A stretch of DNA of 7,313 bases from Candidatus Dojkabacteria bacterium. Its GTDB lineage: Bacteria; Patescibacteriota; Dojkabacteria; B142; WJKM01. Position numbers and translations under genes: made by a program. The stretch lies in the NCBI GenBank assembly GCA_020429465.1, contig JAGQLH010000068.1:1-7313 (forward strand), given 5' to 3'. Below, one piece after another: positions 1-5,936 of this stretch. Every line of letters starts with the position of its first letter. The stretch's first letter is position 1. Below the pieces are notes generated by a model. The model searched no databases, was not told the DNA's origin, and saw only the letters and a program-made list of their open reading frames with translations.

Positions 1-299
1 CCCGTGCAGGACTTGATTTTGGTCCAGAGAGAAGTGTTTATTATGCATCTAAATGGGCAATCACCGGATTTACTAAATGTATGCAAGTAGAACTTTCAGG
101 ATTTGGTATCAAAGTGATTAATTTTCATCCAGATAAGATGGATACTAAATTGTTTGAAAAAGTAGGCATTGATAAAGATATGTCAAATGCACTTAATGTT
201 AATGAGGTAGCAGAAGTTGTAGCGTTTGTGATTAACACAAAGGGTAATTTAGTTATCTCAGACTTTGTGATTAGACATTTTGATTTGAGAATTGAATAA
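1..299 (+). CDS. Short-chain dehydrogenase/reductase (SDR), C-terminal part only
   Basis: The reading frame is open from the left edge (first whole codon at base 3) to TAA at 297-299, giving 98 residues. It opens with RAG, which fits the end of the S-x-A-G stretch around the SDR catalytic serine; the serine lies just outside the window. Ten residues later comes the catalytic Y-x-x-x-K motif (YYASK, residues 13-17), followed by WAITGFTK, a typical helix of the classical SDR fold. The usual P-G-x-x-x-T loop is present as HPDKMDT, with Asp replacing Gly. The C-terminus (NLVISDFVIRHF) resembles the last strand of classical SDRs. Roughly 140-150 residues, including the Rossmann dinucleotide-binding Gly motif, are missing upstream, so cofactor preference cannot be judged. 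An ATG at 81 falls inside the catalytic region and is not the true start. The stop overlaps the next gene's start (TAATG). The substrate is unknown; a role in the same pathway as the kinase is only suggested by the overlap. Confidence 0.86.
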   Translation, partial: RAGLDFGPERSVYYASKWAITGFTKCMQVELSGFGIKVINFHPDKMDTKLFEKVGIDKDMSNALNVNEVAEVVAFVINTKGNLVISDFVIRHFDLRIE

Positions 300-1357
300 T
301 GACAAAAGCAAATTATCCAGGTAAAGTAATTCTCTTTGGAGAACATTCAATTGTATATCCAGGTCATAATGCTGTAATAATTCCTATTGATTTACAAGCC
401 CGAGCTGAAGCTGAAATTATACAAGGTGAGCAAAAAATAATCTTTCAAGAACCAAATTCAAGTTGGTTTAAAGAACCATTTGAGTGTACATTTGAGTCGG
501 CAATTTCAACATATACCATGCTTAAAGATTTACATAGTAAAAGTGAGTATGAAGAAATTGATAGGGCATTACACGAAGACTTTGGCTTTTTACGTGCATT
601 ATTTGGCCTAATACTCATTGAGGTAAGAAAGAGTAGTGAAAACACAATTCCTTCATTCGGTATTATACTAAAGGTTAATATTCCTTATGGATCTGGTTTT
701 GGTTCATCTGCAGCATATAGTGCGGCCATAATTCACGCATGTATGAAATTATTCGGACACTCCTACAGCCAGAAAGAAATATATGATTTAGTTTTTAAAT
801 ACGAATCTTTCATTCATAAAAATCCAAGTGGAGCAGATCCAGCAGCTGTTGTGTATAATCAACCTATTTTATTCGGACATGGGGAGAGTGGGAATAAAAC
901 AATATCTAAGCTGAGTATTACTAATGAGCAATTATCATTAGTACTTAGAGATGCTTATATAGTTCAAACTGGAAAGCCAGTACAGAGTACGGGTGAGATG
1001 GTTAGATATGTTCGAAATAAGTATGAAGAAGATCCTGAGAAATATAATGAGTTCTTTAAACAAATTGATACCATTCTTGACTCATTCATGAAAAAAAATA
1101 TTACTCAGGAAAGCATGTATGACTTGGTTAATAGAAATGGGAAGCTGCTTGAAGATATTGGAGTAGTTTCTGATAGTGCTATAAAGTTTTCCGAATATAT
1201 TCGTAAGGATGCAGGGGCAGTTAAAGTAGTAGGTGCAGGAGGTTATGGCGCCACTACTGGTAGTGGCGCCATGATTGTATGTCATAAAGACAGCAGTTAT
1301 ATCAAAAACTGTATAAAGGATTTTGGTTTTTCATTAGTCGATGTATTTAAAAAATAA
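299..1357 (+). CDS. GHMP kinase, probable mevalonate kinase
   Basis: A 352-residue protein with all three GHMP-kinase motifs. Motif 1, PGKVILFGEHSIVY (residues 7-20), is the mevalonate-kinase form and includes Lys9, equivalent to the catalytic-site lysine. Motif 2, the ATP phosphate loop PYGSGFGSSAAYSAA, lies at 129-143. The segment ESFIHKNPSGAD (169-180) supplies the expected Mg-binding Glu169 and catalytic base Asp180. Motif 3 begins KVVGAGG at 309. Mevalonate kinase phosphorylates mevalonate at O5 with ATP, the first kinase step of the mevalonate route to isoprenoid precursors; the enzyme is cytosolic. The length is normal for the family. The start ATG overlaps the SDR stop by one base, which implies translational coupling. 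An oddity is that motif 3 reads GAGGYG-ATTGSG-AMIV: removing the six residues 318-323 restores the canonical loop (see the palindrome entry). Other GHMP kinases, such as phosphomevalonate kinase, are less likely because motif 1 and the NPSGAD segment fit mevalonate kinase. No other mevalonate-pathway gene is visible here. Confidence 0.82.
   Translation: MTKANYPGKVILFGEHSIVYPGHNAVIIPIDLQARAEAEIIQGEQKIIFQEPNSSWFKEPFECTFESAISTYTMLKDLHSKSEYEEIDRALHEDFGFLRALFGLILIEVRKSSENTIPSFGIILKVNIPYGSGFGSSAAYSAAIIHACMKLFGHSYSQKEIYDLVFKYESFIHKNPSGADPAAVVYNQPILFGHGESGNKTISKLSITNEQLSLVLRDAYIVQTGKPVQSTGEMVRYVRNKYEEDPEKYNEFFKQIDTILDSFMKKNITQESMYDLVNRNGKLLEDIGVVSDSAIKFSEYIRKDAGAVKVVGAGGYGATTGSGAMIVCHKDSSYIKNCIKDFGFSLVDVFKK
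1245..1272. repeat. Perfect 13-bp inverted repeat inside the mevalonate kinase gene
   Basis: The arms ATGGCGCCACTAC (1245-1257) and GTAGTGGCGCCAT (1260-1272) are exact reverse complements separated by only two bases, TG. The element contains GGCGCC twice (1247-1252 and 1265-1270), flanking the near-palindromic 12-mer ACTACTGGTAGT. It is GC-rich against an AT-rich gene. It encodes the extra residues ATTGSG in motif 3 of the kinase, and deleting 18 bp in frame would restore the family consensus. As RNA it would form a very stable hairpin about 85 nt before the stop codon. It could be a palindromic insertion, a template-switch product or a structured regulatory site; the sequence does not decide between these. 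Confidence 0.85.
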
Positions 1358-1376
1358 AAAACCCCACAATATGGGG
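1352..1376 (-). terminator. Intrinsic terminator of the FecR-domain gene
   Basis: Read on the minus strand, the stem CCCCA-loop-TGGGG (1376-1372 paired with 1366-1362, loop TATTG) is followed by TTTTTTATTTTTT, a classic Rho-independent terminator. It lies 124 bases past the minus-strand stop at 1500, and its U-tract overlaps the tail of the convergent kinase gene. On the plus strand the hairpin is followed by AATAAAG rather than a U-run, so it would terminate the kinase transcript only weakly. The gap between hairpin and FecR stop (1377-1499) holds only a weak AT-rich bulged hairpin (1438-1471) and no supportable gene. Confidence 0.75.
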
Positions 1377-1499
1377 AATAAAGTTACTAAGTTCTAGATA
1401 TATACCTAACACGTATCAACCCCAGGAGAGTTATTTGATATTATACTCATCATGTCGGTCATTAGTAATATGCAAATAGAGGTATTGTGGGAAATGGAT

Positions 1500-3767
1500 T
1501 TATTGAGTATTTTGACTCGGTGACCAGTATTTTGGAATAAAATTTTGAGAGAACGTTGAAGTCAGCATACCGCCTTCATTACCTGTTATTTCACCGTCTT
1601 CACATGAGATCTCAACCAATTCTAAATAACTTATAAATAGTTCAGAATCTGTAGTCGGAGTAAAAGTAATTTGATTAATCCAGTTTAAGTCATTTGTAAT
1701 CACACCATTAAAGGTATTTGTACATACAGCTGAAGCTCCTATTTCAAAAGGATTATAGTTGGAAGTAAAGTAGGGGAGGAATGATTCCGTTGTGTTCTCA
1801 GTTCCATCACCATCACCTTGCACAGAAGCAAAACCATAGAGTAGGTCTAGAATAGCATAAAGATCACTTAGTTCTTCGGTACTGAGTTCTCCATCAGAAC
1901 AATATTCAAGAGAAAGCGTTAGATAATCATAATAGTATATGTAATCTTCTCCTAAGTCTTCTATAAGTAAATCGAGATAGAATAAGTCAAGGTAGTATGT
2001 GTCTGTTCCAACATTCTGACACAAAGTAATTGGTTCAATTGAATACAGATCATAAGTATCTTGGAAATGTAATCTAAATTCTTCGGAAGTAGGCACGGGC
2101 TCACCGAATAATATTCGAGCGAGTTCTTCTAAGTTAGACTGTTCCTGTTCATTAATTTCTGAATCAGAGCATGAATTTTCAACAGTTTCTAAATACTCAA
2201 CTATGAGCATATGGTCATACTCATATTCAATAAGTATGTCGTTAATTTCCTCATTAAAGACCTGCACAAGTACTATATCTGACTGGATCGTCTCTTGTGT
2301 AAAGTTGTCGCAAAGCTGAATATCAGAATTGAATATATTGTAAGTTTGCTCTATGGAATCAAATAATGCATATGGGTCTACGAATTGGTAATGAAATAAA
2401 TATGATTTTGTATAATTTTCAATTTCCACTTGTTCTGATTGTGTCAGTAATTCATCTTTACATGAAATTTCTGATAGCTCAGTGAAATCGGACATTGCAT
2501 AGTAGTATTCTCCTAGATCCTTTTCAAATCCATCAAGGATAATTGTATCTTCTGCAAATTTAGAACTTAGAATTTTAGAACAGAAGTCTAAAGGCCCTAC
2601 AGTGAAGATGTCATAATCAATTTGAAAATCAATAAGAAATTCCTCCAAGGAGATAGTAGTCTCTGAATCCGGTGAAGTAGCATCTTGATTGGATGATGAT
2701 CCTCCACCTCCTCCAGAACTTACACTACTGTAGTCAGGCTCCTCATTTAAGATTTTTACAGATGTAGGTGTTGGTGAAGGACTAGGGGTTGGAGTATTTA
2801 TTGGTTCAACCGTAGTAAAATCTGATGATTCTGCAGGACTTGGTGTAGATGTTGGTATTGTAGATGGCTGAGAAAAATCAGTAGGATTTATTGTAGGAGT
2901 AGCAGTTGGAGTTTCTTCTGGTAGTTTCACCTGTTCATCAGAAATTCCTTTGACCTCTGCTTCTGGCGCAAGTCCAAAAATTAAATCAAAATCATCAGAT
3001 CCAAGAAAGTTAGCTATATTTGGATTATTTTTTATTTCATCCCAAAGGGTGTCTAATTTGAAATCACTCTCACTATTTTTCATGATAGATGTGTCATAGA
3101 GTTGGTCTATGAGTATGTTTTTCTTATACCAATCAGTACCTGTGAAGTTGACAGTGAAGTTTTCAGGATCACCTATATTTTGATTTCTTTTGACGATTGT
3201 AAGTTTCCCTTTTGTTAGGAGTTTTTCGACAAGTCGTAACTGTTCAGGGTTAAGTCCGCTTTTGCCTACTCCCACATTTCCATCTATCACGTATACAGAT
3301 GTATCACCATCCTCTCCTGTATACACGCCAAATTTAGTTCCGCGTACTGCAGCAAGTGTAGTAGGTGTTTCAACAATATACCTGCTTTCTGCCCTCACTA
3401 TTTTTTTTACTCTATGCCACGTGTTTCCTATGAGTTGGGTTATTTTTATATTCTCATACTCATATTCAATTTCAACTTCAGTATTTCTGTCAATTGACAT
3501 CATTGAATTATCTGCAAATATGACGTATCCAGTCCCAGTTGTAGTCTTGATACTGCTATCATTTGGGAGCTCTATTGCTTCATTTGTTAATTCAATATAG
3601 GAATCATTTTCTGGGAGTTTATAAAAAATTCCCTCTGACTCTGCGTAAAGTGTTACTGGTGGGATCTCTTCAGATGAACTGAAATGCGCATAGACCAGTA
3701 CACCAAATAATAGTAAAAATAAGCAAATAACGATTGGTATTTTGTATTTTGAGAACATGGAATTCAT
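1500..3767 (-). CDS. Membrane-anchored FecR-domain surface protein with four Cys-paired acidic repeats
   Basis: A 755-residue protein. The frame is open further upstream (ATG at 3839), but a good promoter lies between, so I start at ATG 3767; ATG 3758 is also possible. Visible order: a short N-terminus with Lys7 and Lys9; one membrane helix (about 9-29); a FecR domain (about 45-170) with the hallmark TPTTLAAVRGTKFGV at 134-148; a less characterised stretch; a Thr/Pro/Ser linker (about 286-335); a Gly5 tract (352-356); and four diverged repeats (about 375-454, 462-554, 561-645, 661-742). Each repeat has two cysteines: 396/436, 486/533, 583/623, 682/722. Residues 439-755 contain only four Lys/Arg and are rich in Asp, Glu and Tyr. 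The topology is probably N-in with almost everything outside. Unlike the iron regulator FecR, it has no long cytoplasmic anti-sigma segment and no sigma-factor neighbour, so a structural, adhesive or cell-wall-associated role is more likely than signalling. The repeats match no family I recognise. Confidence 0.85.
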   Translation of the reverse strand: MNSMFSKYKIPIVICLFLLLFGVLVYAHFSSSEEIPPVTLYAESEGIFYKLPENDSYIELTNEAIELPNDSSIKTTTGTGYVIFADNSMMSIDRNTEVEIEYEYENIKITQLIGNTWHRVKKIVRAESRYIVETPTTLAAVRGTKFGVYTGEDGDTSVYVIDGNVGVGKSGLNPEQLRLVEKLLTKGKLTIVKRNQNIGDPENFTVNFTGTDWYKKNILIDQLYDTSIMKNSESDFKLDTLWDEIKNNPNIANFLGSDDFDLIFGLAPEAEVKGISDEQVKLPEETPTATPTINPTDFSQPSTIPTSTPSPAESSDFTTVEPINTPTPSPSPTPTSVKILNEEPDYSSVSSGGGGGSSSNQDATSPDSETTISLEEFLIDFQIDYDIFTVGPLDFCSKILSSKFAEDTIILDGFEKDLGEYYYAMSDFTELSEISCKDELLTQSEQVEIENYTKSYLFHYQFVDPYALFDSIEQTYNIFNSDIQLCDNFTQETIQSDIVLVQVFNEEINDILIEYEYDHMLIVEYLETVENSCSDSEINEQEQSNLEELARILFGEPVPTSEEFRLHFQDTYDLYSIEPITLCQNVGTDTYYLDLFYLDLLIEDLGEDYIYYYDYLTLSLEYCSDGELSTEELSDLYAILDLLYGFASVQGDGDGTENTTESFLPYFTSNYNPFEIGASAVCTNTFNGVITNDLNWINQITFTPTTDSELFISYLELVEISCEDGEITGNEGGMLTSTFSQNFIPKYWSPSQNTQ
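1542..2645 (-). repeat. Four diverged protein repeats in the FecR-domain gene
   Basis: Approximate units on the minus strand are 2645-2406, 2384-2106, 2087-1833 and 1787-1542. Each begins with Y-[DN]-x-[FY] placed 10-11 residues before a first cysteine. Each has a second cysteine 40 residues later (47 in unit 2), followed by an invariant pattern: Asp at +2, Ile/Leu at +5, Ser/Thr/Asn at +6, Glu at +9. Examples are CSDGELSTEE and CEDGEITGNE. First cysteines are 90, 97 and 99 residues apart. The DNA is no longer repetitive to the eye, so the duplication is old and the protein pattern has been kept by selection. Confidence 0.75.
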
Positions 3768-3801
3768 AAGTGAGGTGGTTTGACAACTCAAGTATAGTTC
3801 A

Positions 3802-3830
3802 ATTATATACAAAATTAAATCATTTGTGAA
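3802..3830 (-). promoter_or_regulatory. Sigma-70-type promoter for the FecR-domain gene
   Basis: On the minus strand there is TTCACA (3830-3825), a 17-base spacer, then a perfect TATAAT (3807-3802). Transcription would begin near 3795, leaving about 28 bases before ATG 3767. The leader has no purine-rich ribosome-binding site. This promoter lies inside the longest open frame, which is why the upstream ATG at 3839 was rejected as the start. Confidence 0.65.
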
Positions 3831-3966
3831 AGAAATCACAAAAGTAACTAAGATAGATGCTATGCATCACAATTCAAATACACATATCAGAGTTTGCAGT
3901 GACTTATGAAATAAATTTTCCTTCTATAGAAAAGATTCTAGTATAAGATCTAAATGGAATATAGCT

Positions 3967-3996
3967 TTACTGAAATGAGGATATTTTTGATAGAAT
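3967..3996 (+). promoter_or_regulatory. Probable extended -10 promoter for hisS
   Basis: TGATAGAAT (3988-3996) fits an extended -10 element (TGnTAnnnT), with a weak -35 candidate TTACTG at 3967-3972 and an 18-base spacer. The start point would fall near 4003, giving a leader of about 18 bases made almost entirely of A and T with no Shine-Dalgarno motif. The overlapping TACAAT (3996-4001) is an alternative -10 but lacks a suitable -35. The rest of the divergent gap (3840-3960) has two small palindromes, GATGC-TAT-GCATC (3856-3868) and TTCTATAGAA (3922-3931), which could be protein-binding sites but are too short to call. Confidence 0.45.
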
Positions 3997-4020
3997 ACAA
4001 TAACTATAAAACTACTATAA

Positions 4021-5277
4021 ATGAGTAAACAAAATATTAGAGCTCCAAAAGGATTCCGTGATTTTCTTCCAGAAGACAAGAAAGTGAGGAATTACGTCAT
4101 GTCTAAAATCTCAGAAACATTTGAGGTATTTGGTTTTGAACCAATAGAGACACCAACGGTTGAATATGCAGAGACATTAACGGGTAAATATGGAGATGAA
4201 GCCGATAAACTAATATATACATTCGAAGATAGAGGAGGAAGGGAATTAGGGTTGAGATATGACCAGACCGTTCCCACTGCTAGATTTCTTATCCAATATC
4301 AAAATGATCTTTCGAAGTATTTTAGGAGATATCAAATCCAAAACGTATTTCGCGCAGAAAAGCCACAAAAAGGAAGGTATAGAGAATTCACTCAATGTGA
4401 TATAGATATTTTTGGTACCAAAAATCCGATAGCTGATGCGGAAATACTTGCAACAACATACTTTGCCTATAAGAATATTGGTTTTGAAAATATAATTTTG
4501 AAAATTAATGATAGAAGGATTCTTTTTGATTCTTTAGCAGGATTTGCAAATGACTCAGTTGATGTATTCTCAATCATCCAGACGATTGATAAGTTAGATA
4601 AAAAAACTAGGGAAGAAGTAGTAGGTGAGCTTGTCGGTAAGGGTTTGGAGGAATCAGTCGCTCAAAATGCACTAGACACTATCCTTGAATCTGATAGTAC
4701 AACAGAACTAAACAGTATTATTTCTATAGCGAAACAATTAGGGGTACCAGAAGATGCAATTGAATTTAGACCAGAACTTGCTCGAGGTTTAGATTATTAT
4801 ACAGGGATGATTTTTGAAGTGGTGTGCCCCGACTACGAAGCAGGTTCACTTGGGGGTGGGGGACGCTATGATAATCTTATTAAAGATATAAGTGGTGAAG
4901 CCCATGATAGCCCTGCAGTGGGAATGGCCTTTGGTTTTGATAGAACAGTTGATGCTGTGTTAGATCTTGAATTGTTACCAAAAAACACATTTGCATCTAA
5001 AGTACTCGTCCAGATTCCCGAGGCAGATCAGTCTGTATTAGCGTACGAAATTTTATCAATGGTAAGAATGACAAATGTAGTAGCTGAGCCCTACCTTGGG
5101 GACACTAAAAACTTTAGTAAGCTCTTGAAATATGCGGATAAAAATAATTTCAACTTTGTTGTTATTCTTGGTGAACGTGAATTAGAGGAAGGTAATGCAA
5201 GAGTTAAGAATATGGAAACTGGAGAAGAGAACCTTGTTCTTATCGAAGATGTATTTAAAATCTTTGCTACTTCTTAA
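4021..5277 (+). CDS. hisS: Histidyl-tRNA synthetase
   Basis: A 418-residue class II synthetase, full length for the family, that charges tRNA-His with histidine in the cytosol. In order: the N-terminal APKGFRDFLPE (8-18); the motif 1 region (about 44-56); the ATP/histidine-binding LRYDQTVPTAR (78-88); motif 2 around 100-131 with FRAEKP and GRYREFTQCDIDIFG; an insertion domain (about 170-240); the HisRS-specific histidine loop ARGLDYYTGMIFEV (254-267, Arg255); LGGGGRYDNL (277-286); motif 3 AVGMAFGFDRTV (299-310, Arg308); and the anticodon-binding domain (about 327-416). The LRYDxTVPxAR and GRYREFxQCD forms belong to the archaeal/eukaryotic-like HisRS type; many bacterial enzymes, including that of E. 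coli, have LRPEGT. There is no Shine-Dalgarno motif before the ATG and no T-box leader. It probably heads an operon with the next three genes, the nearest starting 18 bases after its stop. Confidence 0.95.
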   Translation: MSKQNIRAPKGFRDFLPEDKKVRNYVMSKISETFEVFGFEPIETPTVEYAETLTGKYGDEADKLIYTFEDRGGRELGLRYDQTVPTARFLIQYQNDLSKYFRRYQIQNVFRAEKPQKGRYREFTQCDIDIFGTKNPIADAEILATTYFAYKNIGFENIILKINDRRILFDSLAGFANDSVDVFSIIQTIDKLDKKTREEVVGELVGKGLEESVAQNALDTILESDSTTELNSIISIAKQLGVPEDAIEFRPELARGLDYYTGMIFEVVCPDYEAGSLGGGGRYDNLIKDISGEAHDSPAVGMAFGFDRTVDAVLDLELLPKNTFASKVLVQIPEADQSVLAYEILSMVRMTNVVAEPYLGDTKNFSKLLKYADKNNFNFVVILGERELEEGNARVKNMETGEENLVLIEDVFKIFATS

Positions 5278-5295
5278 TTTATTACAGTGCTAAAA

Positions 5296-5601
5296 ATGGA
5301 GTTACTTTCTTTTCTTACGTTAAATCAAGCAGCAGGAACAGGGGGGAATGCAACCTTTGCAGATATTCTAGCATTACCTATCTTTTGTGGCTTTCAAGGA
5401 TTTATTTGGCTAATTTGGTGCGGGGCACTCATTTTTATGATTGCATCATTTGTGCTCTGGGTTATTGTTCTTATTGATGCAGTGCAAAGGGAGTTTGAAA
5501 GTGATAATGATCGACTAGTTTGGGTATTAATTATTTTATTTACTGGTTGGATCGGCGCTGCGATTTATTACTTAAAGTTTATGAAAAAATCTAGTAAATA
5601 G
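5296..5601 (+). CDS. Small membrane protein with PLDc_N-like domain
   Basis: A 101-residue protein starting at ATG 5296; a GTG at 5287 in the same frame adds only three residues and is less likely. The N-terminal 30 residues are not strongly hydrophobic. A long membrane segment follows (about 36-60), running into LWVIVLIDAVQREF (54-67), an acidic turn (ESDNDR), and a second helix ending GWIGAAIYYLKF (84-95) with a basic tail. The pattern W-x-x-x-L-x-D, an acidic loop, L-x-W and G-x-x-x-Y-Y resembles the PLDc_N domain (phospholipase D-nuclease N-terminal), a two-helix module often found alone. No catalytic HKD motif is present, so no enzyme activity is claimed. The basic C-terminus suggests it faces the cytoplasm. 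It is probably co-transcribed with hisS. Confidence 0.72.
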   Translation: MELLSFLTLNQAAGTGGNATFADILALPIFCGFQGFIWLIWCGALIFMIASFVLWVIVLIDAVQREFESDNDRLVWVLIILFTGWIGAAIYYLKFMKKSSK

Positions 5602-5630
5602 TAAACTAATTTAAATTTAAAATTTATAAA

Positions 5631-5915
5631 ATGGGTAAGAAAAAAGCTAGTCTAATACTATTAAGCTCTGCTACCTTTATTGTATTACTTGTGTTTGTGG
5701 GTCGTATTTTGGTTGCAGGACAGAATGCAAATATTCCTTATATACTTGGTGGAGCTACATTTATTACATGTATTCCATTAATACTTGCTTTTATTACTTT
5801 CTCGATTACTACGAAGAAGACTAAATATGCGATTTGGATATCACTAGCTATTTTGTTTATATGTAGTTTTATGACTGCAATTCTTAGTTTTATCGGAAGG
5901 ATAACAAGTACTTAA
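5631..5915 (+). CDS. Small three-helix membrane protein, function unknown
   Basis: A 94-residue protein I do not recognise. It has a basic N-terminus (MGKKK), three hydrophobic segments (about 8-30, 36-58 and 66-88) and a basic loop TTKKTK (60-65) between the second and third. The positive-inside rule puts the N-terminus and this loop in the cytoplasm. There are two cysteines (47 and 78), both within membrane segments. It follows the previous gene by 29 A/T-rich bases with no hairpin or Shine-Dalgarno motif, and precedes the acetyltransferase by 21 bases, so it is likely part of the hisS transcript. Support for it being real comes from the clean open frame, a coherent membrane topology and tight packing between same-strand genes. 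Confidence 0.65.
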   Translation: MGKKKASLILLSSATFIVLLVFVGRILVAGQNANIPYILGGATFITCIPLILAFITFSITTKKTKYAIWISLAILFICSFMTAILSFIGRITST

Positions 5916-5936
5916 TAATATTCCAAGTTAGTTGAT

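Noticed and set aside
1452..1523. A 23-codon plus-strand reading frame after the kinase gene.
   Set aside because: It overlaps the end of the FecR gene and has no ribosome-binding site or recognisable content; an open frame this short is expected by chance.
3190..3600. An open plus-strand frame of 136 codons opposite the FecR domain.
   Set aside because: It lies antisense inside the conserved FecR coding region and shows no recognisable domain, so it is a shadow of the real gene.
3768..3839. Upstream start of the FecR-domain gene at ATG 3839, adding 24 residues.
   Set aside because: A good promoter (TTCACA, 17 bases, TATAAT) lies within this extension and would start transcription after it. 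The downstream starts also place the membrane helix right at the N-terminus, as expected.
3840..4020. Possible T-box or other riboswitch upstream of hisS.
   Set aside because: The predicted leader is only about 18 bases, and I find no specifier hairpin, T-box core or terminator/antiterminator pair in the gap.
5287..5295. GTG start for the PLDc_N-like protein.
   Set aside because: ATG at 5296 is a better codon, the loss is only three residues, and no ribosome-binding site favours the GTG.
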